64,000 nucleotides of DNA from Nilaparvata lugens (Eukaryota > Arthropoda > Insecta > Hemiptera > Delphacidae), in contig NC_052509.1 in the NCBI RefSeq assembly GCF_014356525.2, forward strand, positions 32,383,352 through 32,447,351, in the 5' to 3' direction. Position 1 is the stretch's first letter; each line of letters begins with the position of its first letter. The position numbers were made by a program, and so were the translations under genes. The notes under the pieces were generated by a model. It had not been told where the DNA came from, did not search any database, and saw only the letters and a program-made list of their open reading frames with translations. Shown piece after piece: positions 33,090-44,551 of this stretch.

Positions 33090-33600
33090 GTGAAATCAGA
33101 TGATGAAAAATCGCACAAGGAAGCATAGAGCATATGACATAGAAGATAGATAATTAAAATTATAATTGTATTATTACTAGTTGACCGAGCGAAGTGAGGT
33201 CTAAGATTCAAGTCGACGGTTTGGAATTTCTCTTAATGTTTAAGTGTTCAAATGATTAAATGTTTGAATGTTTAAATGTTTAAATGTATAAATGTTTATA
33301 TGTTGCACATTTATGGCGAAACGTGGTAATAGTTTTTCATGAAATTTGACAGGTATGTTCCTTTTTTAATTGCGCGTTGACGTATATACAAGATTTTTGG
33401 AAATTTTGCATTTTGCATTTCAAGGATAATATAAAAGGAAGAAGGAGCCTCCTTCATACGCCAATATTAGAGTAAAAATCAGACTATAGAATTATTCATC
33501 ATAAATCAGCTGACAAGTGATTACACAGATTTGTGGAGAAGCCAGTCTATTGCTGTATTTTCATAAGGTCTATAGTTTCAATCAGGTACTAGTAGTTCTG
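33090..33600 (-). mobile_element. Helitron-like repeat, copy 2 (uninterrupted)
   Basis: Reverse complement of the repeat at 6319-8168 without the LINE. It contains, on the plus strand, ACTAG at 33176-33180, TTGACCGAGCGAAGTGAGG, a short minisatellite of AATGTTTA units (about 33233-33303) and GGTCTATAGTTTCAATCAGG at its far end. Serves as the empty-site reference for the insertion at 6411. Confidence 0.6.
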
Positions 33601-34133
33601 TGAACAGTAGACCTCACGCAGTATTCTCATCCACAAGTAATCATCCACGCAGTATTCTCATCTCCATCATCTAATGGATAAATATATTGAGCATTACAAA
33701 TTACATGTAGTATGAAGAACTATCCGTAGAAATAATGTGTGAATTATGATGATCTCCAAGATAGTGATTGGTTTAAAAAAGTTTCAAATTAATTCCAGTA
33801 ACACAAGATTCAGCATCGAAATTCAGAGATTCATTCATTTTGGATTTCATGTTATCGTATCATACGAAGCTAGGCCCTAGGCCCTAGGACCTATTATAGA
33901 AGCTGGGTACTAGAACAGGTTACTGTACGATGATTTACTCCAAAACTTTATCAAATGGAACAAGTCATTTTGTATAAGAGACAATTCTCTCCTGTTTCCC
34001 AGTGATTCTGAGTTGTGTGAAACTGGTCTTGGTGTGGAAAAAAGTGTTGATGCTAAGCGAAACGGCAGATCAATAGAAGGAGGCAGGCAGACGAGCAAAG
34101 AAAGCCGGAATGGAGAAGTGATGTTGGAAGCCG
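33601..34133. other. No gene recognised
   Basis: Includes a block (33590-33645) also present at about 6270-6318, then AT-rich sequence with no coding signal. Confidence 0.5.
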
Positions 34134-34188
34134 GGAGTCGAACTGGGAACCGACACAAAAACAACAGACTGGTGGTTCAACTGGACCA
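34134..34188 (-). ncRNA. tRNA-like Pol III promoter, possible SINE head
   Basis: On the minus strand an A-box match TGGTCCAGTTG (34188-34178) precedes a B-box match AGTTCGACTCC (34144-34134). The two starts are 44 nt apart, the spacing in tRNAs. The cloverleaf stems are poor, so this is not a functional tRNA. A tRNA-derived SINE fragment is plausible. Confidence 0.35.
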
Positions 34189-34675
34189 TGTTTGTTCGCA
34201 ATGTTTACTTTATTCTGCCATTGTTCCAGCTGACAACACTGTTGACAGCAGAGGCGCACTCACTGGTCAGGCGATAACGAAAAACTACACGGAAAATGTG
34301 GTTGCAGTAGGGAGAAGAGTTTGGGGAAAGAAAGATGGAGATTAAGACAAAATTGAGGAGATGAAGGAGTGGAAATGGAGGTCTAAGAAAAATCTGCGGG
34401 AAATCCTAATGGGAGAGGAGAAAGGTTTGGGGAGACAAGATGAAATTGAGAAGACAGAGGAATGACAATAGAAGTCAATAATAACTGCTGAACGAGGATG
34501 GAAGATGAGTGACATAGGAGAAGGTTTGGTAGAGTAGTAGGCCTATAAGGATGAAGAAAAAATAAGAAGATGTACAAGAGGAAATAGTAGTCAAAATATG
34601 GCGAAGGTTAGTGGATATATAGAGAAGATTGAGGTAAGAGAAAGGAGAAAGCAGAGAGGAGGAACCGAGAATTCG
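34189..34675. other. Purine-rich tract, no gene
   Basis: 34310-34675 is strongly G/A-rich on the plus strand (AAGAAAGATGGAG, GGAGAGGAGAAAGG). The two minus-strand frames at 34383-34577 and 34475-34759 are shadows of this composition. Confidence 0.6.
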
Positions 34676-36431
34676 AAAGATAAGAAGAGATAAGATAAGA
34701 TATTCATTGATAATTGTTACAAGGCTGTTGCCTATGGTAACATTTACAAAAATAGACAATATAAAATTAAATGAAACTCAATAAATAGAAAATTATTCAC
34801 AGTTCCGCATCAGTATCAATCAACTACAAATATTGAAGAAAATAATATTGTACACATTGAGCCATCAACACTATACTAGATCACATTAGCAAACTGAAGT
34901 TGTTATTTGCATCCATGTGGAATGAAACTTATCATGAAAGTATACCATGAAAAATTAGTCTTCATAATAAAATACAATAAAGGGTAGATGAAATAGGTAA
35001 TAAATGAGCTATGAAGGTGTTCCTATTACAAAACATTGTGATCAAACTTCTAATAAAAAAAAGAAGTGATAATGAAACCGCGTGCATGAAATAGGAGCAA
35101 TGAAATGAGAGCACCAATGCACCAAACCCTGCCAATCATAATGACCTTATGCTGAGGTATCATTTATTAATGATGATAGAAGCCTCGATTTGAACAGATA
35201 GAAGCTTGGTGAGAAAATCAACTCAGGTGATAGATTGTTCCACAGTCGGGACGCCACTACAGTAAAAGATAAATTGTACATAACTGTGCGGTGGAGTGGA
35301 ATTCGCAGGAGATACTGGTGCTGCAGTGTGTTTCTGTGGTGGATGTGCGCTAGAGGGGTGAATCTCTCTTTCAGATACTGCGGACCCTTGCCCTCGACAA
35401 CTAGGTGATATACAAGACATAACATGAAGTATTGTCTCCGGTCCTTCAGTTTCAGCCATTGCAGTCTCCTATAAAAAGGTGTGATATGGTCATCCCTTCT
35501 TGCATCATATATGAATCTAACTGCGTAGTTCAATGCACGCTGCAATTTCATATTAAGTTCCCCAGTCATGTCATTGTAGAATGTAGACCATGCTGCCATA
35601 GTCCGCAATGGGCAGGACAAGACTTCGAACAAGCGTAACACGAAGGTTGGTTGGGAGAAACTTCCTCAACCTCTTGAACTGATGAATTGTGGCAAAGATC
35701 CTCCTTGATAAGGTGTTGATGTGATAGGTCCAATTAAGATTCTTATGTTTGAAAACTCCCAGAACCTTGATACATTCTTCATACTGGAGTGCATGGCCAT
35801 CTAGCATTACTTTGGACACTGCATTGAAGTCTAGTTGATTGTACAATCTGTCATAAGCAACAATAATACTTCTGCATTTCCTGGCATTTAGACTCAAGCA
35901 ATGCGCCTTTGCCCATACAATCAAACATACTATATTAACATTCATGGCAGCCATAGAAGAGTGACCAGAAGGAAAGCGACTGTAGCAAACAAGATCATCA
36001 GCATAAATATGATAAGACAAATCACGAAAAATCAGAGTAAGGTTATTAGATAGAAAAAAGAAGAGGGCCAAGGATTGTGCCCTGTGTGACCCCTGCAACA
36101 ACTGGCAGCCACCTGGACATTTCACCCTCAGCCACTCTGACACACTGGTACCTATCAGTAAGGTAGGACTTGAACCAGGAAACACAAGAATATGATAGAC
36201 CACACTGAAAAAAGAGTTTATGGAGTAAGATTGAATGACAGACATTATAGAAGGCTTCTGTGAAATCATATCGAATGATACAAGAAGAGTGGAAGAACGA
36301 TGATCCATTGAATTTCGAATGTCATCAGTGATTTTCAATAGTGCAGTTGTGCTGTGAAAAGGGCGGTAACCAGACTGATTTTCATCAAAGAAGTTGAATG
36401 ATTCCAGGTACAGTGACAACTGGTCATGCAC
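34676..36431 (-). mobile_element. CR1/L2-like non-LTR retrotransposon, 5'-truncated
   Basis: Minus-strand LINE with RT and C-terminal domain (36431 to 35147) and a long 3' UTR ending GCAACAGCCTTGTAAC. The tail is a TCTTA-type run, seen on the plus strand as AAGATAAGAAGAGATAAGATAAG at 34676-34700. The 5' end stops at about 36431, next to short direct repeats of CACTATG. It is a different family from the other LINEs here: RT wording QSGYRPFHSTTALL and YADD rather than FADD. Confidence 0.75.
35147..36431 (-). pseudogene. CR1/L2-like LINE reverse transcriptase and C-terminus
   Basis: The segment 36431-35571 contains ENQSGYRPFHSTTALLKITDD (start of RT) and a degenerate motif A (VSFDM). A low-quality middle, where the frame drifts so that the GxPQGS motif B is unreadable, precedes YADD (minus strand of 35994-36005), LNARKC and VLGVFKHKNLNW. 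The overlapping segment 35641-35147 holds the C-terminal domain (KLQRALNYAVRFIYDARR, ASRLWNNLSPEL, SRLLSSL) and the stop. At least two frame breaks, in motif A/B and near 35600, make it inactive. No endonuclease domain remains. Confidence 0.8.
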
Positions 36432-36458
36432 TACCCACTATGCACTATGCACTATGAA

Positions 36459-36463
36459 AGAGG

Positions 36464-36528
<65 letters not shown>

Positions 36529-36700
36529 CCTTTTATTTACACTTTACAATTTCAAAAGTGTTGAGGCGAAATTGAAGCAATAAGAGCCTCCTCTCCCACT
36601 TAAACCACGATCATTAGTTGGATTACATATGAATAATAATATACTTTACAATTCAAAACTAAATTATGAATAAGAGTTTCAATAAAAAAAATTTCATAAA
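36459..36700 (-). repeat. LINE 3' UTR fragment with (GATA)n tail
   Basis: Plus-strand (GATA)n at about 36459-36529 is followed by TCCTTTTATTTACACTTTAC. On the minus strand this reads as a 3' UTR end, GTAAATAAAAGGA, passing into (TATC)n, the usual arrangement of CR1/L2-type tails. The right border is uncertain. Confidence 0.6.
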
Positions 36701-38594
36701 TGAAGAAGAAACCGAGAAAACTAAAAGCAAGAAATCTTAATAGTGAGAAATTTCATTCACTCATACAAACACTCACACTCTGAATAAGAGAGAGACAATA
36801 AGAATGTGAGAGGAGGAGGAAGAGGCTGAAAGATTAAATAAAAGAGATATGGAACAAGAAAGATGAAGGAGGGATAAAAGACAAAAATATGAATATGAGG
36901 GGGAAATAATATGAGGATGATAAGAAGGAGAAAGAGAAGGGAAATATTAGTATAAGAATCTATGGTAGGGCAAGCAAAAATATTTTTGCGAGGATTTGGG
37001 AGAACCAAAAAACTCAATTTGATTGAGAATAATATTCTCAATATATAGAGGGATATTAATTTTATATTTAAACGTGATTAAAATATACGGGAAAAGTCAC
37101 TAAAGAAGCGGGAGGTGAGAAATATGTGATAGAACGATTTGTAAAATGAAGAGTATGGAAGTAGGTTCAACAGCAGATGAGGGCTGAACAGTTCAGTAAA
37201 AGTGAGAGTATGATGGAGAAAAATAATGCTCAGTGGGAGAAAAAGAGAAAACATCGAATAGGAGGTATATCCATAGGCCAAGCAAACGATTTCATGATCA
37301 AATAAGAAACCCAGATAAGATGGAAGAAAATGAAGTGCACAGCTTGAAGAAGCGTCGGCTGTAAGATATTACGAAATGATAAAAACAGAAAGCCCGATAA
37401 AACTGTGAAACGCTTCGGGATGCCTGTCTATGTGTGGCAGAGAGACAGTCAGGTTACTCAATGCTCAATGCCAATATTCATTGTCTGGGTAAGTTGGAAT
37501 GGAGCAGGTTGCAGTTCATGGTTGAAGAGGATTTTCAAGGTTGAAAAGTCTCCCAGAGAAAACTTTTCAAGTGTCTGGCTCTTTCTGTTATCAGTACAAG
37601 AGAATTCGATATCTTTATTAAATCTTTCCCCACTACTTATCAATATCATGAAACTGTAAAAATTCATTACACTGTTCGGATGAATAATTGTTATTCACTT
37701 GGGAGTTACAATATCACCAACGCTCACTCATTGTCAATGAACATCATCGGCATTAAAAATGGGGAAGGAACAGTTTTGAGCTGTACCTGTTCTGCTTCTC
37801 CAATCATCCCAATTAAATAAGTGCTATAGAATCAGATCATTGATAAATTCATTCCAATAAATGTTTATGACTAGATCAATTGATGAAGTTATGTACAAAT
37901 GCAATGGATGGAAACATTTCAATAAGCTTTGAATTATTATGACGAAAGAATCAAAGAATGAATCATTGGAGAAATTGAACATTCTTGACCATTGTGATTG
38001 TAGAAACAATCAATTTTTGTAATAATAATATTGGATTTCGCAGACTTCTAATACAGCATCAAATGAAATTTCTCAAGAAAAACGGATTTTATAACACCTG
38101 GAGAGCTTCCAGATTACCAGAAGAGATTTATTTATGATTCTGGAGCGTTGATGAAATTGTGACCAACAATAATGAGACTAAACTTGATTTCCTAATTAGC
38201 ATGATGCTGATCACTTGTCACAGGGTTTAATTTCTTTACTATTTGCTTGTGTTGTATAGTGATAGTACTCAAGCTATAATTTATGCAAAGACAGAAGGGA
38301 ATGTCAGAAAAGGGTCCGGATTTGATTATTCAAATGACAGCAAGAATTCTCTGTTGCAAGAGATGTAGAGAGATTGAGTGGAAGTGAATTAGAGATACAA
38401 GGAGAAATGATGTTGGTAGGGTTGCCTGACTTGCTCCTGAGTTTACTGCTCAGTTAACACAGAAACACTGCTAGTCTGTTATAGGCAACACAGAGCCGGA
38501 CCATGCACCAGCTAACGGCAAATTGCCTATCCATGGATAACTACAGGCATCACCACACTGAATGGTGGCTACCTTTCCGCTAGATGACTTTCAA
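36701..38594. other. No gene recognised
   Basis: Purine-rich tract at 36770-36940, a dispersed repeat block at 37757-37800 (also at ~6190), otherwise AT-rich sequence. Frames up to 94 codons here have low-complexity or featureless translations. Confidence 0.5.
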
Positions 38595-38680
38595 GGGGTC
38601 GCCGCCAACCTGTCTCCCCGACAACTTGTCCCCGACAAGCTCCTTGCACGCTAGCGTCAACTAGTCTCCCCGACAGTAAA
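38595..38680. repeat. Palindromic repeat, part 1 (cut by LINE insertion)
   Basis: Ends with CAACTAGTCTCCCCGACAG then TAAA at 38677-38680, where the LINE begins. The continuation TCCCCTACTGG lies at 40878 onward. Before it, CCCCGACAACTTGTCCCCGACAAG shows the same GTCTCCCCGACA wording. Confidence 0.7.
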
Positions 38681-38701
38681 TTACAGTACAGTAGTAAAAA
38701 A

Positions 38702-40640
38702 TTGTCTAGTGCTGAGGCAGTTTATAAAAAGAAGGAGCTGTTACAGTTGGAAAACATATTCAGACAGTATAAATCAGAGGATGTGAAATTTCAACTTAAA
38801 TCCAAAAGGAAAGCTTTGAAACTCATTATGCAAAAAGATAAGCAAAAATATTTTGACAAGAAAATTTTTGATGCAAAAAATAAGAATCGAGTAGCCTGGA
38901 AAATTATAAAAGATGAGATAGGAAAACAAAAAACTGTAATCATTCAAATATAAGTATATAAGTAATGAAACGAATACACTGATCCTATTAGAGTAAGCAA
39001 TATATTTAATGACTTTTTTGCTACAGCAGTGGACAATTTGTGATACCAATATTCCTGAAAATAATGATGAACCTGTATATTTACCAAACATTCAAAATTG
39101 CCAGCCATCTCTGAAATTCAAATTTAAAACAATTTTAGAATCTGAGTTGCAGGAAATTGTTATGAATTTTGAAAATAAACTCTCGACTGGACGGATGACA
39201 TACCAATTACAGTAGTAAAACAGATTCTGCCAGCTATAATTAAGCCATTATTACATATAATAAACTCCTCTCCAATTTCAGGCCAATTTCCCAACAATTT
39301 GAAGACAGCCAAAGTTATACAATTTTTAAAAAAGGTAATTTGAAAGATCCTGCTTGTTACAGGCCAGTGGCACTATTATCTGTGTTTTCGAAAATATATG
39401 AGCGTGTTGTATATATCAGCTGATGAATTATCTAGAGACACATAATATACTAGATAAAGAGCAGCATGGCTTCCGCTCTAGAAAATCTACTATCACTGCA
39501 GGAGTAGATTTTATTAGTACTGTGATTGATGCTATTGACAAAGGGGAAAAGGTTATCGGCGCCTTTTTAGACTTAAGTCGTGCATTTGACAGTATGTGTC
39601 ACGATACTCTGTTGAAAAAAATTAGAGTCTATGGGAGTGCATGGTAAGGAGCTGAATTGGTTTTCATCTTTCTTGAAAGGCAGACAGCAGTTCGTTCAAA
39701 TAGAGCATTTAGAAGAGTCTCAAAGATATAAATATAAAAATATCTATTGCTCCGACCTAAGAAGCTTGAAGTATGGAGTTCCCCAAGGATCTATCTTAGG
39801 TCCTTTACTATTCCTGTGTTATGTTACAGGTATGCCTAGGATGGTCCAAGATAGAGCGTCTGTCTGTCTATATGCCGATGATGCAAATATAATATTCTCT
39901 GGTAGATCAGTTCAGGATGTAGAAATCTCATCTGCTATTGGAATAGCTTCTATTAATAATTATCTGAATTGCTATAATCTTATTTTGAACTCAAGTAAAT
40001 CAATAGTTATCCCATTTATGACAAAGCAGAGTAGGAACCAAAATCTATATCCTAGGGTGAAATTGAATAATGAAATTATAGCAACAAAAGAGAGTACAAA
40101 GTTTTTGGGATTATTAGTGGACTGCAATCTTACATGGGATAGTCATGTTTGCCATGTTATGAAAAAGATTTCTACAGGTCTCTATGCTCTAAGGCAGATG
40201 TCCAATGTTTGTGGTGTCCAGACATTGAAGTCGGTATACCATGCTGTAATTCATTCACATTTGGCGTATGGACTTTGTATCTATGGCGGTACAACCAAAA
40301 AGAATTTGGACAAGATACTCAAGCAGCAAAAGAGAGCTATCAGAATAATCCTCAAGCTTGAAAGATGTGATTCAGTACGATTGTTTTTCTCGCAGCTTGG
40401 GATTATGACAGTGTATGGGCAGTATATATATGATGTCATCATGTTTTTTAGAAAGACTAATACTGAAATAAGAAACCAGACTCACAGCTACTTTACCCGT
40501 TATGGCAGAATAGTTGAAAGACATAGATTATACCTATTCGAGAGGAAAACCGTTTTTAGGGGAAGATCATTTTTTCAAAATTGCCAAACGATTTGAAAAT
40601 TTTAGAAGATGTTAAAAGGTTTAGTATTGAGTTAAAGGAA
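38702..40640 (+). pseudogene. Jockey-like ORF2: linker, RT and C-terminus
   Basis: Linker fragment at 38702-38953 (KQKYFDKKIFDAKNKNRVAWK), then breaks. RT opens at 39423-39647 with LDKEQHGFRSRKSTITAG and LDLSRAFDSMCHDTLL (motif A). One frameshift near 39640 leads to the long segment 39631-40596, with YGVPQGSILGPLLF (motif B), YADD (39871-39882), FLGLLVDCNLTWD and HSHLAYGLCIYGG. The last ~40 residues continue in another frame after 40596. About four frame breaks in total. A stretch of 322 codons stays open across palm and thumb, so the copy is fairly young. It would copy the element RNA by target-primed reverse transcription if intact. Confidence 0.85.
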
Positions 40641-40790
40641 TATTTGGTAAGATTATCCTGTACTCGTTACAGGAGTTTTATAATATTTTATGTGTATGAC
40701 ATTTGTTTGTAACTAGTATTTAGGCTATATTCCTTAGTATTCTGTGACACTATTCATATGTATTTTTACATGTTTATGAATAAAGATTTT

Positions 40791-40874
40791 TTCAATTCAA
40801 TTCAATTCAATTTCAATTCAATTCAATTCAATTCAATTCAATTCAATTCAATTCAATTCAATTCAATTCAATTC
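40791..40874 (+). repeat. (CAATT)n retrotransposon tail
   Basis: Pentanucleotide tail of the Jockey-like element, almost pure over ~80 bp, 10 bp downstream of AATAAA. Confidence 0.9.
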
Positions 40875-41110
40875 AAATCCCCTACTGGTTCAGAGGGGAC
40901 TAGTTGTCGGGACCGTAGACGACAATAAGCTCCACGGACGCTGACGACAACTAGTCTCCCCGCCAGTAAAGCTCCTCTCTCAGGAGCTCAGTTGACGCCG
41001 TCAGTAAATCCCCTCGAATGTGGTTTTAAAGGGAGACTAGTTGTCGGGGAGACTAGTTGGCGCGTTCACGACATCTAGTCTCCCCGACAGTAAATCCCCT
41101 GCTCGATAGG
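40875..41110. repeat. Palindromic repeat, part 1 continuation and second unit
   Basis: Contains GGGGACTAGTTGTCGGG (40905-40921), CAACTAGTCTCCCCGCCAG (40948-40966), GGAGACTAGTTGTCGGGGAG (from ~41031) and CTAGTCTCCCCGACAG (from ~41081), that is, the same motif in both orientations. Non-coding, GC-richer than the surroundings. The same family is at 45286-45475. Confidence 0.8.
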
Positions 41111-41181
41111 CCTATGAGTGGTCTGGTTGTCGTGATCGTACTCGTTAGCTGTCGATGATAGTACAATCACATATACTGTTT

Positions 41182-41250
41182 CACACATTCTATGAATTCG
41201 ATTATTAGAAGAAAAGCTTGTTGGAGTTGTCACTTTTATCACTGTCAACA
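41182..41250. repeat. 69-bp direct repeat, left copy
   Basis: Matches 44552-44620 with two mismatches. It abuts the 5' side of the LINE. It could be an unusually long target-site duplication, or the start of the LINE 5' UTR. Confidence 0.9.
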
Positions 41251-41341
41251 AACGTCTTTTCGGCTTCTCTGTTATCGTGAAAGATAAGTAGTATTTCTAA
41301 TAGCTAGTCATTCGTTTGGTCTTACAAATTCGTTTGCTAGA

Positions 41342-42361
41342 ATGCAAAATTGTGCGTGCTTGAATTGTGATAATAGTGTTACTGAAGAACAGCTATCGCT
41401 TCGCTGTTCAGACTGCAAGTGTTTATTTTACTACGGCTGTACTGGTTTAAGTGAAACAAATTTCAAAAAGTTATCCAAAGAAAATCGACTAAAGTGGAGG
41501 TGTGCGGTTTGTAAGTCAAGTGTTAAACGAGTTCCCGAGAAAATGGAAAAGATTTCTGACTTCCCTGAACAACTATTATCAGAAATTAAAAATCTAATTA
41601 GAGAGGAAATAAAAAGTAGTGTGAATCATGTAGTACAATCTCTTAAAGATGAACTTAATACGATTAATGGTAATATGAAAGAATTTGGAAAATCAGTGGA
41701 AATGTTTTCGTCAAAAATTGATGACTATACTAAAGCCATGGAAACTTTAAATAATGAACATCTTGAATTGAAAAAGATGAATGCTTCACTTCAGATGAAA
41801 CTAAGTGACATGGAATCAAGAGTCTGTGAATTGGAGCAATACTCGCGAAGGAACAATATCGAAATTCATGGTATTCCTTCAACAAACCATGAAAATATTC
41901 ATGAAATCATCGCATCAACAGCTAAAGCTCTTAAAATCAGCCACCAGCAAACAGATATTAACGCCGCTCATCGACTTCCAGCAGGAAATAAAGAAATTCC
42001 TTCTTTAATTGTATCATTTCGCACTAGAGAAATAAAGAATAATTGGATGAAGTGTTATAAAGTTTTTCGTGAGGAATTGAAAAAATCTAAAAACGACCCT
42101 AAAGCTAATCTTCGAACCATCAACATAAATAGAAATCTCCCTGATAAACCAGTTTACTTGAATGAAAATTTATCTCCCTACTATAAGAAACTCCTATACG
42201 AGGCAAAACAGTTCACTAAGAAGAAGAATTTCAAATTTGCATGGTCAAGAGATGGAAAGGTTTACATACGGAAACAGGAAAATACTAGAGCACTAAGAAT
42301 TCGGACCGTGAATGATCTTCTCGAAATTGGTAATGGCGATGTAACTCGGAAAAACGAATAG
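41342..42361 (+). CDS. LINE ORF1 protein, PHD-like finger plus FP25K-like domain
   Basis: Uninterrupted 339-residue frame. The N-terminus has a PHD-like zinc-binding cysteine pattern (C6/C9, C22/C25, C33, C54/C57). A coiled-coil-like segment follows (about 65-165, many heptad-type L/M/I positions). Then comes YSRRNNIEIHGIP (167-179), the hallmark of the baculovirus FP25K-related domain in insect LINE ORF1 proteins, and a C-terminal FAWSRDGKVYIRK block. Family role: ORF1 trimerises, binds element RNA and acts as chaperone in the retrotransposition particle. The start ATG is the first in the mRNA-like leader and ORF2 starts 64 bp after the stop. The only complete protein-coding frame I am confident about, though its element is 3'-truncated. 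Confidence 0.85.
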   Translation: MQNCACLNCDNSVTEEQLSLRCSDCKCLFYYGCTGLSETNFKKLSKENRLKWRCAVCKSSVKRVPEKMEKISDFPEQLLSEIKNLIREEIKSSVNHVVQSLKDELNTINGNMKEFGKSVEMFSSKIDDYTKAMETLNNEHLELKKMNASLQMKLSDMESRVCELEQYSRRNNIEIHGIPSTNHENIHEIIASTAKALKISHQQTDINAAHRLPAGNKEIPSLIVSFRTREIKNNWMKCYKVFREELKKSKNDPKANLRTININRNLPDKPVYLNENLSPYYKKLLYEAKQFTKKKNFKFAWSRDGKVYIRKQENTRALRIRTVNDLLEIGNGDVTRKNE

Positions 42362-42425
42362 TCTTCAGAGGACCGGGTTGAATAGGACTTCTCCGGAGCT
42401 TTTAGAATAAGATTTTTTATTTAGT

Positions 42426-44551
42426 ATGAACTCTTTCAACGAGTTATGTAACATTCTGAGTGATGACGTTTTTAAGACGGGAGAAATTGAAGATGTGAAT
42501 TATGATTTACTCACTGATAAAGAAACAAGTCCAGTTAACTATATGAACATTTTTCAAATGAACATTCGTAGTATTTATAAGAACTTTAATGAATTCATAG
42601 TGTGTCTTAATAATTTCAAAGTGTCATTCGATATAATAATTCTAACTGAAACTTGGTATTCTGGCGATAAGCCTATTAATTTTTATATAGATGGCTACAA
42701 TTTGCTAAACCAGCCCAGTAAACTTAATAAATGCGATAGTCTTTGCATGTATATTAACAAAAAATATAATTTCACAGTTTTAGATTGTGAGTTGATAGAA
42801 GCTAACGCGCTGAGTGTTATTGTTGAACTAGGTAATGATTTGATAATACAAGTTATCGCAGTCTTTAGGTCTCCGAACAGCAACACAGATAATTTTATCC
42901 GAGTGTTGAATAACTATCTTGAATCTCTTCCGAATAATCGTAATGTAGTTTTTGCAGGTGATATTAATATCGATATTTTGAGCACTGATCGCTGTACATT
43001 CCAGTATCTGAATGTTATGAATGGAAATGGTTTTAATTCTTTAATAATATTCCGACTAGAAAAGTGGATAATAGCCAATCTTTAATTGATCATATATTCT
43101 TCAAGAATTCTACACATTCTATCGAACCAAAAATAGCTAATGTCTTTAAATTAAATATCACTGATCACTTTGCTACCACTCTTCATATAAATCTGAACAG
43201 TAAATTGCCTCACACTCCCGTCACACAGACAAATATATTACCATGATTGATTTTAATAAACTTAAATCATACCTACTGCACGAAAAATAGGAATTTCTGA
43301 ACAATGATGATTCTGTTGATTCTATGGTTGAGAGGTTTGTTAATACTCTTACAAATTATATACATATTTCTAAATATGAAAAAAATAATCATAAGAAAAA
43401 ACCACTGAAACCATGGATCACGCTGGGCTTGATAGAGTCTATCAATGAAAGAGATAAAATTGCCAAGCAACTAAAAAAGGAACCTTTCAACTTGAAAAAT
43501 AAATTCAGGACATATAGGAACCTACTGAATAATCTTATAAATCGTACAAAGGATGATTATTATAAAACTAAAATTAACGAATGTGGGAATAATGCAAAAA
43601 AATATGGTCTTACATAAATGAACTACTAGATAGGAAAAGGAAAGAAAATGAAATAAAATTAAATGCACATGAATTAAATAAATACTTTGTAAATGTTGGT
43701 AAAACTTATGCTGATAGGATACCTAAATATACCAGCCAGTCCGCTTATGAATTCAAATATAAGAAAAATAACTCGAGATTGACCGACTCTTTTGTCTTGC
43801 AACCGGTAAATGAAATTCAAATAAAAAATGCCATACTCAGTCTGAAAAATAATACATGTCCAGGTATTGATGGTATAAATAGTAAAACTTTAAAAATAGT
43901 AGCCGATTTCATTGCCTATCCTTTCACATCAATTATAAATAAATGTTTTCGCGAAGGAGTTTTTCCACAATTGTTCAAGGTCGCCAAAATCAAACCTCTA
44001 TTCAAATCAGGTGATGAAAAACTCACTGAGAACTATAGACCAATCAGTTTGCTTAGTTCATTAACGAAAATAATGGAGAAAGTGATAAAATTTCAAATTA
44101 TTGAATTCTTTGACTTACATGGGATAATAGAAGACCACCAATTTGGATTTCAAAAAAATAAATGTACTGATGATGCTCTAATCCATTTCTCAAATTCTGT
44201 GGCAGATTTGTTAAATAAGGGAAAGAAAACTCTTGCGGTTTTCCTTGATCTAGCCAAGGCTTTCGATACTGTGGCTCACAACCAACTACTAAATAAACTG
44301 GATCGAGCAGGAATCAGAGGTACAACTCTGAGATTGTTCCATAGCTACCTTGCACATAGATCACAAATTCTTACACTTGATGACTGTGTGAGTGATCTGC
44401 CTCTCTCCGGTTATGGTCTCCCTCAGGGAACAGTCTTATCACCAATCTTATTCTTCTTTATGTAAATGAGATACTCAGATTAGACCTGAATGGAGGTGTG
44501 GTATTCTCATTTGCTGACGATACTGTGCTGTTGTTTGGAGAGAGCACCTGG
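42426..44551 (+). pseudogene. LINE ORF2: endonuclease, linker and RT, truncated
   Basis: Starts MNSFNELCNIL. The endonuclease has QMNIRSIYKNFNEF, LTETWY (catalytic Glu), VFRSPNSNTD and AGDINIDIL. A frameshift near 43046 is followed by SLIDHIFF and NITDHFATTLH (catalytic His). The linker opens at 43324-43617, with another break before the RT segment 43779-44465: NTCPGIDGINSKTL, NYRPISLLSSLTKIMEK, FLDLAKAFDTV (motif A) and YGLPQGTVLSPILF (motif B). A frameshift at ~44458 gives YVNEILRL and then FADDTVLLFG (44510 on). Coding sequence ends at 44551. The family is close to the minus-strand element at 21.3-25.5 kb. Confidence 0.85.

Larger units (their letters stand above)
38690..40874 (+). mobile_element. 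Jockey-like non-LTR retrotransposon, 5'-truncated
   Basis: Plus-strand LINE starting in the endonuclease-RT linker and ending with AATAAA (about 40779) and a (CAATT)n tail (40791-40874). It is inserted in the palindromic repeat. The uninterrupted arrangement CGACAGTAAATCCCCTG is visible at 41091-41107, giving an AAAT/TAAA-type short duplication at the ends. Bases 38681-38701 at the left junction are not assigned to a domain. Confidence 0.85.
41251..44551 (+). mobile_element. Non-LTR retrotransposon, 5'-complete and 3'-truncated
   Basis: Has a ~90-bp 5' leader, intact ORF1 (41342-42361), a 64-bp spacer and ORF2 (from 42426) through endonuclease, linker and RT up to ~30 bp past FADD (44510-44521). 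It then stops at 44551, where the second copy of the 69-bp repeat begins. Thumb, C-terminus, 3' UTR and tail are missing. Most LINE copies lose the 5' end, so this polarity is unusual. Confidence 0.8.
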
